Assembly (NCBI GenBank): GCA_029204225.1
Contig: MU832164.1
Span: forward strand, 1-64,000
DNA length: 64,000 bases
Source: Diphasiastrum complanatum
Taxonomy: Eukaryota; Streptophyta; Lycopodiopsida; Lycopodiales; Lycopodiaceae
Direction of reading: 5' to 3'
The position numbers and the translations under genes are program-made. The notes below the pieces were generated by a model. The model did not search any database. It saw only the letters and a program-made list of their open reading frames with translations, and was not told where the DNA came from. Numbering within the stretch: the first letter of the stretch is position 1; each line of letters begins with the position of its first letter. Of this stretch, positions 25,227 through 35,423 are shown one piece after another.

Positions 25227-25677
25227 TGTAGGAAAGCAAGAGTCAAGCCACCAAGATCTAGTTATCAATCAATCTCCACAGAAAACAAGAGAGAAGAGGC
25301 TGGGTGCCCAACTCTAAGAGAGAGAGAGAGAGAAAACAACAACAAGAGCAATGGAGAGCAATGCTTAGCCAAACTGTATTAAATGGAATACACAATGAGC
25401 ATCTAAGTACTCTACCTGGATGTGGCCAAATGACACCAAACCCTAAGGTTAACGACTTACTAATATAGGGCACCCCCAAAAGTCAAGATAGGGCCCCTAA
25501 ACAAAATTAGACCTCTAAGGACCCACGAGTCAGTACATGACCAAAATTGGGTCCAACTGAACTTAAGACAAACTTAAGATGGCCTAAATAACTAAATACC
25601 CATGGTTACACAAATCTCGACCTTTTGGGTCAAAGTAACCTCTGGATTAACTTTAGCATAGTCATTTATTTCTAACA
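25227..25677 (-). repeat. Cop-3 5' LTR, 451 bp
   Basis: On the plus strand it runs from TGTAGGAAAG to TTCTAACA, the canonical short inverted ends. Its right part (ccatggttacac then ccttttgggtcaaag) is closely related to the LTRs of Cop-4, so the two are one family. A matching left LTR was not found; the element is cut by Cop-2 and apparently truncated beyond it. A short GA run lies inside at 25316-25334. Confidence 0.82.
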
Positions 25678-28245
25678 ATGAGCATGTTGTTCATGTACCA
25701 TCGCTAGCTCACTCATTTGCTTACTCAATCTCCATCTCAAATCGAGTTTGCAGCCATACCTTATCAGGCATGTCTTTGCTGTTTACTGCATCTCTGTTTG
25801 CTACTGTTACAAACTCTTATATCTATCACCTCTTTAATATATCATCACTCAATACTCTTTGTCCAACCTGGGTTAGTTATCACAAAACTTTAGAAACATA
25901 TTATTTAGTTCCTCCTTTAGAAACATATCATGTAGTTTCATCCATTCTCTATGTCATCAAAGAGACTAATTTATCACGATTCTGGACATAATGAGGAGGC
26001 TTCTTTGAAAAGCCTGTACTCAGAGTTGTCAACTTATTACCCAAATAAAATTCAGCGTTCATGGTTGGAAACAAATTCTTTTTTGGATATGCAGAATTTT
26101 CTTGGTGGTTGGTTGGATTTTATGACCTTTGTAGCCTCAATATGGCATTTTTAAGCCATGACAAGCTTGCTGATGCTTTTGTGTTGAGTTTTTCGTCCAT
26201 AAATCTATTTATTTTGACCAACAAAATGGGTCCTCTAGGAGCTCTCTGCCTTGGACCCTCATATTGTTTGTAGTCACCCTGGAAAGATTACCCTTGAAAA
26301 ATGACGTCAACAAACATTCTCATTACCTTTGGCAACTTCAATCTACATCTTCAATTGTGGCATAGCATTGAAACATCTCTATTTTGCAGTATCTTCTTTG
26401 GCAGCTTTAGTTCTATGGTGGAACTTTCTAACATCTTCAATTTTGTCTCATTTTTTACCACCAACTTCATTCTGTGCAACATTTTCCACTTTTGATGGTC
26501 ATCTCTATTAACAACAATTAGGACACTTTCTTTTGTGAGTCAAGGATATAGGCAGTTGCTTTGAGCCTTGTGACCCAACCCACCACTAGTCAAAGCTATT
26601 TGTTATTTCAAAAATTTATTCCAATTTCCAACCTCCAAATGAGCCTACTTTCATTGGTGCTCTGCAGGATTCTCATCAGCCACACAGCTCAGCACTTTGC
26701 ATAAGCTGCTAAAAGAATTGTTGTTGATTTTGTCAACGTTTTAGACATGCAAGTTACTAGCTTTTGAAGACTTGACCTCCATCTATTGCATATAACAAGT
26801 GTATCCTTTCTGGTTACTATCAGTCAGCATTATAAGCCCGTGTTAACTACATTTATCATTACAATATGTTCTGCGACTTCAATCTCAAAATGGACTCGCT
26901 CCTTATTCTTTTGCTCCCAAGCTCTTCTTAAAACTATCATATTTTTTCTCTTTGAAAAATCTTATGAACGTTTTTATTCTTACTTTAGAAGAAATCAATT
27001 GTCTTCTTGATAATATTTGTGCTCATCTTGCTGGTGTTTACAGGTTCCTTTCATAGCAGAGCTTCTCCACGTGGACCATGTTAGCAGATCTAGAATCTGC
27101 AAAAATGGGCTTTGCGAGTGTAATTCTAAAGGAAACAGTGCCTCACTAAATGGACAGCCTTGTTGCTTCAAAGGCTGTCCATATGTATCATCTAGTTGTC
27201 CAGACAAACTTTTGGTTTACTAGCACAACTTTCTTGTTCTGGGAATGGGATTTGTCTGAATTCAACTGGACAATGCAGTTGCTTTGAAGGTAAATAATGA
27301 TCTATACTATTCCAAGCTATGCTAGTGACCATACTTTTATTGAGCGAGTCTATGTACTGGAGCAAAAAAATTTCAGTTTGCTAGCTAATAATACAGATCC
27401 ATTGAATATTTTTCCACTAAGCTGATTAGAACAAATTGCTAGTTTTTGTTTGATTTTCCATAAAATTAGCTTTGAATCTTAATCTTTGACATGCCATGAC
27501 TGAGGAATGTTTCCATGTGAATGTTAAAGAGAACTAGGGGATAATAGACCAAGTCAAATTTAAAGTGATGTAGCAAAGAAAAAAAATGCATTTATTATAA
27601 ACTATCCTTCAACAAGTTGTGAGCTTAAAATATTGATGCCTTTGACACACGAATGATAGCAACATTTGGCATACCAACAAACCAATAAAAATGTAGATGT
27701 TCTTTTGAAAGTATTTGATATTGCTAAATGATACCCATTTAAAAACCTTTAGTTTTGTTGCACTCACTAAAATTCACGATTTATATTAAAATCACTTCGA
27801 ATGTTGAGAATATTTAGAATAAAAGAGAGCATTTCTCTATGATAAATCAACCAACCCAGCACTTTGCTTTTATGTGTACAACTAATATGCTATGACTAAC
27901 TAGCATGGCTAATAAGCTAATTTGAGATTTTTACCAAGTGCTTCCAATAATGCCTTGTGCTCAGTTGGCTTTTGCAAGACTAAAACTTCAATTCCATCTT
28001 TCACAAGCTTTCTCCATCTGCTGAGTGTGTACAACACAAAAATGAAAACTAATTTTCAACAATCGATGATGGAGTTGATAATTCACATGCTGAAAGAGTC
28101 CTTAAATGTCTTTTTTACAGACCAAAACCTATCCACAATACTGTGTCTTGCTAAAAACCACAAAACATAGGTCACTGCTGGATTATTAGTTGCTTATGAT
28201 TAAAAAGGCTTTTTGTGTGCACTCATCATTGTAATTTTTTGCTCG
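25678..28245. other. mostly blank, possible remains of a host gene
   Basis: I recognise nothing here except the cysteine-rich segment at 27047-27290. Short plus-strand open frames (for example 25770-25991 and 26301-26495) match no family I know. The sequence up to 28250 is the left flank of Cop-4 and would have been continuous with the ankyrin relic at 31.4 kb before that insertion. Confidence 0.4.
27047..27290 (+). pseudogene. EGF-like, cysteine-rich exon, frameshifted
   Basis: After an acceptor-like tgtttacag at 27046 the frame reads a run of cysteines (CKNGLCEC, CCFKGCP, then SSCPD). In a frame shifted by one base a typical EGF core follows: CSGNGICLNSTGQCSCFEG. It ends just before gtaaat, a fair splice donor. 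Such modules occur in extracellular plant proteins and in leishmanolysin-type metallopeptidases, but I see no peptidase motif nearby, so the parent gene is unknown. The frameshift near 27200 and lack of neighbouring exons argue for a relic. Confidence 0.4.
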
Positions 28246-28250
28246 ACTAA

Positions 28251-28725
28251 TGTAGGAAATAGAAGCCTAAGGATCCAGAATCTTAACTATTCAATCACAC
28301 AAAGCATTCTCAAAAGAAAGAAATGGCTAGAAACCCTCTTGTAGAAACTTGTGGACAGTCAAGGAGAATAGTTAGTATTGCTTACAAAAGTGTCTCATAC
28401 AAATGGGATGCACACATATATATAGTCCAAGATGACTATCTAACTTCATGACTATTGGCTATCCAACTACTTGACTATTGACTATCCAACTTTCTATAAG
28501 TTACATAAAAAGAATAAGGTACCTCTAATATGTCAAGTTGGGGTACTTAATGTCACAATTAGGCCTAGTGGACCCATGAGTCCCTACCAAGTTAATTTCA
28601 TACTAACTTAGCTAACTCTAAGTTTAGTAGGCCTAACATAATAAATGACCATGGTTACACAACTCTTGACCTTTTGGGTCAAAGTAACCTATGGTAATGT
28701 AAGCAATTCCATTTACATTCCAACA
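28251..28725 (-). repeat. Cop-4 3' LTR, 475 bp
   Basis: Direct repeat of 30939-31416, with ACTAA on its outer side. Confidence 0.92.
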
Positions 28726-28842
28726 CCCTCCTTAAATGGAAATGCATAACATAACATGAAGTAACTTTTCGAAAGAGAAAATGCAACTTGCTGTCCGAAC
28801 TTCATGTCGCCAAATAAACTTCGCACCGAAGTAGTCAAAATC

Positions 28843-29508
28843 TCATCCCCAATCATGTCCAACATATAAAAGGAAAAGAATGCGTACTAATGAAGCATCA
28901 AGTCGAAGGGTGAGGATTTGCATGCTCCATCTGAAGTAGGAAACCAACATAAACTCGTTAATAAGTCGAAACATGGACTTATAATCCATTATAGGCTCCC
29001 ACATCACTCGAAGAAACTTCTTACCATAAGGACAATGAAAAAGAGTACCAAACTCTTTTGGCATCACATCCTCCCGAACCTTACCATCAATGACTTGCTC
29101 ACATTGAATAGGCAATGTACCAACATCATGATGAAGAGTAAGTGTAGAACCAAAAAAATCAGCAAGAGGTACTGATTTTAAAGAGGCATATGCCTTTCCT
29201 TCATAGTAAGACATTTCTTTGTTGTCTTGCAAAGTCTCCAATAGCCGACAAGGAACTGTTATGGGCTGTTCAACACTTTGCTGCCCAAAAAGTTTCCAAC
29301 ATGGTCCATGTTGTCCATAATCTTCCGCAGGCCGTTCCCGAAGCATAATGGACTGCTCATGATGTAAAATAGGTTGTAAATGGCCAAGACAAGATGACTG
29401 AACCTGATGTTCATCAACGTCTTCATCATAAAAATTTGGCAAACTATCAAGAGATGCATCAATGATGGCGTCATCATAACTGTCCCTCGAAGAGGCATGG
29501 GATGACAT
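28843..29508 (-). pseudogene. Cop-4 second linker copy plus unidentified tail
   Basis: The 221-residue frame starts with an acidic serine-rich stretch, then repeats the features of the first linker copy: Q..P.EDYGQHGP, QQSVEQP, LLETLQDN, YYEGKAYASLK, ADFFGS. The rest (from about residue 130) is hydrophobic and matches no retroelement domain I know. It may be scrambled pol sequence. Confidence 0.5.
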
Positions 29509-29526
29509 AGAAGATTCTTCAAGTAA

Positions 29527-29862
29527 TTAAAATTTTTCTCCAAACAAATTCTCGCTCTTAACACTTTGAACAAAAGTACTAATTGACACATGTTGATTCC
29601 CTCCTCGATTAGTACAACATGCTTTTAAAGAGTGCTCGAATTTTTCAGCCTTTGCCAAAACATCAAATTGAAAAGGTTTAGTATGAAACTTTTCACTAAT
29701 GCATCCATCATATGCATCAACTTGCGGTGACTTGAAAAAAGGAAATTGTTTCAACATCTGCTCAATGTATTGTTGTTGAGAGATGAAGATTCTAGCCCCA
29801 TGTGAAAGATTAACAAGAACCCAAGTGTGGTTCTTCACGAGTGAGTTGTACTCCTCTTGCAT
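29527..29862 (-). pseudogene. Cop-4 RT remnant with internal deletion
   Basis: The frame joins the first residues of copia RT (MQEEYNSLVKNHTWVLVNL) directly to a piece of its far end (FISQQQYIEQMLKQF). Everything between, including the YVDD site, is missing. The frame stays open across the join, so the deletion is clean. Confidence 0.7.
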
Positions 29863-29896
29863 CGCATCCTCCCAACATATTACTCATTTGGCTTGT

Positions 29897-30226
29897 TCAT
29901 AAAAAAACAGGTTCTATTACACCATCCTCAAAAGAAGCAAGAGCAAAATCAAAAAAATCAGCAAATTCTACCAATTTAGTAGAGGCATGAGTTTTCCCTT
30001 CATAGAAATGATCCACTATGTTGTCTTGCAAAGTCTGCAACAACCATTTAGGGACTGGTTTGGGCTGTCCAACAGCCTTACCTTTGTCAACACTTTGTTG
30101 TTCAAAGTGTTCCGAACTTGGACCTTGCTGTTTAATGTTTTCCGAACTTGGACCTTGCTGTCCAATGTCTTCAACGGGCTGCTGTTCACCATAAATAGGT
30201 TCTTCTTGATGAACTATGGCCTGCAA
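29897..30226 (-). pseudogene. Cop-4 INT-RT linker, first copy
   Basis: Contains Q.PVEDIGQQGP, QQSVDKGKA, LLQTLQDN, FYEGKTHASTK and ADFFDF in the same order as the second copy at 28843-29508. The segment QQGPSSE is itself repeated within it. Confidence 0.65.
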
Positions 30227-30600
30227 AATTGAAGTAGTGGACTATCCACTAAAAGTTGATGGCAGTCCCTTCTCTTCATGATATGAGTGGGCGCAACATC
30301 ATAGGAGGTCTTTTCATGAAAATGAGTATCACGACTCACTATGATTTTATTAGTATCCATTTTAAACAACCTATAGCCCTTGCTTTCGCTACTATAGCCA
30401 ACAAATATGCATTTAACTCCTTTATCATCAAGCTTGGTTCTTAGCTTATCGGGAATGAAAGCATAAGTTGTGCAACCAAAGATGCGTAAGTGAAAAACAG
30501 TAGGCTTCTTACCATACCAAATTTCATAAGGAGTTAATACCTTCAAGGCTTTAGTAGGACACTGATTACTAATGTAAGCCGCAAAATCTATTCGAAGGGC
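30214..30600 (-). pseudogene. Cop-4 integrase C-terminal fragment
   Basis: Reads ISNQCPTKALKVLTPYEIW, then LRIFGCTTYAFIPDKLR and CIFVGYSSESKGYRLF, the standard copia integrase C-terminus. The catalytic core upstream is gone; leader sequence begins within about 350 bases. Confidence 0.8.
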
Positions 30601-30938
30601 AACAACCTCAAAGCCGAAATTATGAGCACAATAGATTGTAATACTCCATATGCAATTTGCTCAATAAGTAATGAAATAGGTGGCTGATTTTTGCACAAAA
30701 AACAGAATGCTCACAAATAGGTAGACTTCTGATGAAGCCAAAACCAAAACCAGAAATTTGTGGCTAAAAAAAGTGCACACTATGTGCATATAAAGCTAAT
30801 AGTAGCACCCTACTCCAAGCTCACCAACAGGAAAATTTCAGCAAGAAATGTGTCCAAAACTACCAAAAGGGGAAGAAGATAGCTTCCTATTGGGCGCCCT
30901 CCTGCAAACAATATGATCACCTGAAGACTCTGATACCA

Positions 30939-31416
30939 TATAGGAAATAGAAGCCTAAGGATCCAGAATCTTAACTATTCAATCACACAAAGCATTCTCA
31001 AAAGAAAGAGAGAGATGGCTAGAATCCTCTTGTAGAAACTTGTGGACAGCCAAGGAGAATAGTCAATATTGCTTACAAAAGTGTCTCATACAAATGGGAT
31101 GCACACATATATATAGTCCAAGATGACTATCTAACTTCATGACTATTGACTATCCAACTACTTGACTATCGACTATCCAATTTTATATAAGTTACATAGA
31201 AATAATAAGGTACCTCCAATATGTCAAGTTGGGGTACTTAATGTCACAATTAGGCCTAGTGGACCCATGAGTCTCTACCAAGTTTATTTCATACTAACTT
31301 AGCTAACTGTAAGTTTAGTAGGCCTAATATAATAAATGGCCATGGTTACACAACTCTCGACCTTTTGGGTCAAAGTAACCTATGGTACTGTAAGCAATTC
31401 CATTTACATTCCAACA
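30939..31416 (-). repeat. Cop-4 5' LTR, 478 bp
   Basis: Direct repeat of 28251-28725. The primer site follows at once on its inner side and ACTAA on its outer side. Confidence 0.92.
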
Positions 31417-31417
31417 A

Positions 31418-31640
31418 CTAATATCTTGAAGGAAGAAACTTTTTCTTAAAGACCTCACCACCACGATGTAATAGCAAATGCCAATCAAATTTGGCTAATC
31501 CATCATAATGTCTTCCTTTGTTACGAGCACCATTGCGACAGGAGTTGAAATGGACACGAAGAACCGTAATTATGGCAGTGTGCTTACTTTTAACATGAAT
31601 TTTGTTTGTGTTATTCTCTTTCGATGCAGCCACCATTGCG
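31418..31640 (-). pseudogene. last exon of a broken ankyrin-repeat gene
   Basis: After an acceptor-like ttatcag at 31641 the minus strand reads NTAMVAASKENN (the start of an ankyrin repeat has the form GNTALHxAA) and stays open to a TAG about 75 residues later. The Cop-4 target duplication overlaps that stop codon. An inverted second copy of this exon lies at about 32040-32190. It belongs with the ankyrin-like segment at 32270-32760. Confidence 0.5.
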
Positions 31641-32200
31641 GTGTTACCTGATAACTGGAATCATAGTGTTAACATTTAGCACATCCATGTTGGGCGGAGC
31701 CGTATGACTTATGGTTATATGATTATTCACCTTGACTAGATTAGTAAGGCTTGTATTTTTATAATGTTGCCTATTAACTGGAGTCATTGAGTGCCAACAT
31801 TTAGCACATCCATGTTGAGTGGTGTCATATGTCTTACGGTTCTATACTTATGTAGTCAAGGTGAATAAGTATAGAATCATAAGACATACAGCTCCGCCCA
31901 ACATGGATGTCTTAAATGTGACTCTCTATAATTCCAGTTATTGGGCAACATTTTATGAAATAGAAGCCTTATTAATTTAGTCAAGATAAATAAAAATAGA
32001 ATCATAATACATACGTCTTTTCCTGCTAAATGTTGACACTCTATGGCTTCAATTATTAAGCAAAACTGTAATGATGGCCGTAACAAAAAAAAATAACACA
32101 AACAAAATTTATCTTAAAAATAAACATACAACCATAATTAAGGTTCTCTATGTGAATTCCAATTTCGGTCGCAATGGTGCTTTGTAGCAAAGAAATTGAT
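31500..32200. repeat. 700-bp imperfect inverted repeat (potential hairpin)
   Basis: The left arm (about 31500-31851) is the reverse complement of the right arm (about 31865-32200), with a loop near 31852-31864. The inner stem tctatacttat/ataagtataga is perfect. Each arm also contains two tandem copies of a unit of about 122 bp (starting near 31653 and 31775 in the left arm). The outer part of each arm is the ankyrin-like exon. Confidence 0.85.
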
Positions 32201-32269
32201 GAAATGATAAACAATATGATAAAAGCTCTCTGTCATACCACATAATTCCATGTGAGATTCGAAGCAGTA

Positions 32270-32760
32270 GGGCGGCAACCCTAAACTAGGTTACACAATA
32301 CTCCAAGTGATTCACACCTTCGTGGTCGAGAAGCAGCTTCATGAGATCAGAGTAGGAGTGTAAGACAGCAAATGCAGGGCCGATAATATGAAACCGTACC
32401 TTGGGGATTCCTTGTTTGGTGTCAGCGATTTCTTTAGTTTACTCACGTCAAGAAATCCCCCGAAAGATTGAAGTGCAGAGAAGAGTGCATTCCCGTGTGT
32501 CCAGGTATCCTTCAGGAGTGCCGCATTTCCAATGCTCTGCAGCAGCTCGATGCAACGGTGTGCGCCTCGCATCATCAACTGTGTTAGCGCACTCTTCTGA
32601 TTCATCCGGAATTAACTGTAGAAGTTTAGAACACATTGCAATTATTGACCGAGCTCACGGTTGCGTGCAACGGAGTCATGCCCCAATTGTGAAGCATTTT
32701 GAAAAGAAAGGGCACAAGAGACGGATCAGGGTCCTTGCCTCCTCAACGATACTCTGCACA
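32270..32760 (-). pseudogene. ankyrin-repeat protein fragment
   Basis: Several ankyrin signatures appear on the minus strand in shifting frames: GMTPLHATVSSVNNC near 32690, ARRTPLHRAAAEH near 32560, and SDLMKLLLDHEGVNHLEYC near 32310. Ankyrin repeats are protein-interaction modules found in many plant membrane and signalling proteins. The frame changes (near 32640 and 32540 and again near 32370) mean it is a pseudogene unless very small introns are present. Confidence 0.55.
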
Positions 32761-33440
32761 TCCTTAAATTTTGTTTTCCCTTTGCGCTCAACTATAATAC
32801 TCTTCATAATTTTCACTTGTGATTCGCTGCGTAAGTCATCATCCAAAAGTAGTCTTTCGATCCTTCACCTTGAATGAGTGTAATATATGGAATGCAGCAA
32901 CTACTCTTCGCGTTCAGAGCATCGTGCTTCAAACAAAGTTGCACGATACAAATACTCTCCTCCATTCATTCATAATAATAATAATATATTATTATTGTAG
33001 GTATATTATATATATTTATTTTATGCTATTAAGTTTGCCATGTGCTCTCTAGAGAGGACATATAGCACTATGCATTTTTATAGTGTTTATGCCATGTGCC
33101 ATGTACTCGCACTATGCATTTATATAGTATTTATGACATTATTGATAATGTGCAACTTTCATTACACAAATTGCATTGATGTGACATGTCTCACACTTTG
33201 CCACCCTCCTAGCAACAACTCACCCACCCATTAATAATGCACCTTATTTTTATTCCTACCACAATATTTTAGTCCAAGCCCTCAATAATCTGAACTCCTT
33301 CCTATTTTGGGCCTTGCCTTGCAAAGGCAATACTATGTGGTGAGGTTGGTCAATGGAGTTAGAGAAAAAGTCAACATTAAAGAGTAATGATGGTGCCAGC
33401 CCAAACTTTAGAGACCTGAACCTTGGTTTAGGGCTAAAGT

Positions 33441-33620
33441 AGCATGCATCATGAGGCCAAAAAAAGCATTTGCTTTATTATGCATGTATGTTGCTTTAAT
33501 ATGCATGGATGTTGGTTTACTATGCATGAGTCGTGGTTCATGAGGCCAAAAATGCACAACCCTTTATAAAACCATTTGGTTTATTGTGACATGCATGAGT
33601 TTCACTTAATTATGCATGGG
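33441..33620. repeat. ~21-bp degenerate repeat rich in TGCATG
   Basis: Six copies of tGCATGc/TATGCATG lie in 180 bases (near 33443, 33480, 33501, 33521, 33591 and 33611). Three of them form a clear tandem unit tttaNtatgcatgNatgttg at 33475-33540. CATGCA is the RY element bound by plant B3 factors, but the tandem structure is a simpler explanation. Confidence 0.65.
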
Positions 33621-33819
33621 TGATGATCTCCAAAAGCAAAAGCATTGAAAAAGTCCTTGTTTTATTATAAAAGAAGCGTTGTGAGGTAGGTGTGGTTCTC
33701 ATTACTCAGTATCACCTCACATGTGATTGATGTTTCTCTGCCCTTCTCATTCTTTAGTATCGGCAGACTCTCGTTGTGAAGCAAGTGCGACAGATTTTGG
33801 TTGTGAAGCAGGTGCAATT

Positions 33820-33907
33820 GATAGTTTTTGCGCGCTTCTCGTTACTCAATATCAACAAACTACGATAGTTTTTGCACCCTTCTTGTTACTCAATATCAAC
33901 AAAGTAC
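33820..33907. repeat. 44-bp tandem duplication
   Basis: Copies 33820-33863 and 33864-33907 both read gatagtttttgc, then cttNttgttactcaatatc and aacaaa. A second short duplication (tgtgaagcaRgtgc) lies just upstream at 33776 and 33800. Confidence 0.85.
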
Positions 33908-34135
33908 TTTGCCGAGCTTATGGTGAAATGCCAAGGAAAAAGCATTACCTTACCATCCGTCATTGTTTCTTTCTACCATCAGCAAATTTCTATTGCATTA
34001 CAACGTTCACAAGCGGTTTCCATTCTTCGACGGGCTCAGTTTGCAGGAGCGGATGCTTCAAAGCTTCCTGCATTACCTATTATGGAATCTCTTTTAGTTA
34101 GTGATTTACATCATGCTTACTTAACTATTGGGTAG
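33872..34135 (+). other. unidentified open frame, possible exon
   Basis: The last 60 residues (SVIVSFYHQQISIAL, then SQAVSILRRAQFAGADAS and a leucine-rich helical end) look protein-like rather than random, with balanced composition and alpha-helical pattern. I do not recognise the family. The first part overlaps the 44-bp duplication and is probably not coding. Confidence 0.25.
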
Positions 34136-34770
34136 TTTAATTCATTTTTGTTGTTCTACCGTATCATTTTAAATACTTTAATCTTCTTGTCCAAAGCTCA
34201 GTGGGAGTGACAGCTTAGAATACTCATCACTTAATGGCAAATTTCTCCCGTAAAGGTGGCAGCGGCACTCAAAAAGTCAGGGGTAAAGACCATGGACAAA
34301 GGCAGGAACAGGAGCACGTGCCATGGCAGCTACACGATCCTGCTGTGTCCACAATGGGACGAAGTCATCTTTTTTTTTGCTACACCTTTTGGTGACATTT
34401 CTCCACAATCTAGGCCTACTCACAAGTCTTGTCGTTTCAGGAGGCGTAGGCCACATCAAATCATCTAAGAAACGTGTTTCCTGCTACAGAGCCGCTCTTC
34501 CATCCACCTCAAGGTCATTCATTCCCCTCTGAAGGTTTAGACCTTTCTGTACAGTCTCCTCTTTCTGTACAATCATCCAAACAGCGTTGACCCAGGAGGG
34601 TGCCTTTTTCAGTACCTGCGCTATACTCTCATGCCATTGTTGATCTTGTCGGAAAGTGGTGTGCAGAAGATAGGTCTAGTTCGAAAAGAAACGGCAATAG
34701 CACAATAGCAATCTTTAAAAACAACTCTAAGAAGTGAGCTAGAATGCTCAGAAGTGTTCAAGCTCGCAGG

Positions 34771-34773
<3 letters not shown>

Positions 34774-34834
<61 letters not shown>

Positions 34835-34868
34835 TGTGTGTGTGTGAGTGAGAGAGTGAGAGAGAGAG
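34774..34868. repeat. microsatellite (GA)n(GT)n
   Basis: About 30 GA units, then a short GT run and imperfect GA units. Confidence 0.95.
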
Positions 34869-35018
34869 CTAACTATTCAAATGCTTTAGATAATCTTAAA
34901 ATCTGATCGTTAAACTATGCGAATATGAACAACTATTTATACTAAGAAATTAGGTCATGAATTGTCTTTGCCAATTGGCTGGTGATCAATTGGCATCCAT
35001 CCATTCCTTGTCATTGAT

Positions 35019-35423
35019 TGTTGATAAGCGGTGAAATTGGCCGTAAACGTTTTGTCTACATAAATGAACCAAAATTATAGCTCTGCAGAAATGAACTAAA
35101 ATAGCCACAGGCGACACTGTCAGGTTTTTCGCGAAAAAGATGAAAAATGCGAAAAAGTAGAAGGTGCCCTTAAATCTCATTTAGGGCTGCCCCACACTTT
35201 GTCAGTGTCATTTTCTTAACATTTGAGTCTCTTTAGAAAAGCAAAAAATGTGACACTATGATTTTACACTAGACTTCTATTAGACGAAAAATGCGACACT
35301 ATCGTAAACTCCGTGTAATTCTGCAGACTGTATAAAAACACGAAAAAATTTGCAAAACTGGATAAACGATAGATGAAGATTAAAACTGATTTGTCAATTG
35401 GTAAGAAATAGAATTATCCAACA
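35019..35423 (-). repeat. Cop-5 3' LTR, 405 bp
   Basis: On the minus strand it runs from TGTTGGATAATT to TATCAACA, directly after a polypurine tract (ttaaggggga). The plus-oriented segment 55643-56017 is a second copy of the same LTR. The outer target duplication cannot be tested because the 5' LTR is missing. Confidence 0.8.

Larger units (their letters stand above)
28251..31416 (-). mobile_element. Cop-4: short non-autonomous copia derivative, 3.2 kb
   Basis: LTRs at 28251-28725 and 30939-31416 run TGTAGG..CCAACA (the right copy has TATAGG at its inner end) and are nearly identical. The target duplication ACTAA is at 28246-28250 and 31417-31421. The primer site TGGTATCAGAGTC is at 30938-30926 and the polypurine tract aaggaggg abuts the left LTR. 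The interior is only about 2.2 kb: gag, protease, most of integrase, nearly all RT and most RNase H are missing, and the INT-RT linker is present twice. It could move only with enzymes supplied in trans. Confidence 0.9.
32800..34740. other. no intact gene; several small repeats
   Basis: Contains an AT-rich palindrome (taataataatatattattatt, 32982-33003), a roughly 60-bp duplication near 33060-33140 (actatgcattt..atagt..ttatg), the TGCATG array, the 44-bp duplication and one unidentified open frame (listed separately). A further plus-strand open stretch from about 34232 (MANFSRKGGSGTQK) is broken after 45 codons and not recognised. Confidence 0.45.

Noticed and set aside
32982-33003. AT-rich palindrome as a transcription terminator or origin
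   Set aside because: Simple (TAA)n/(TTA)n sequence; no adjacent gene or other signal.
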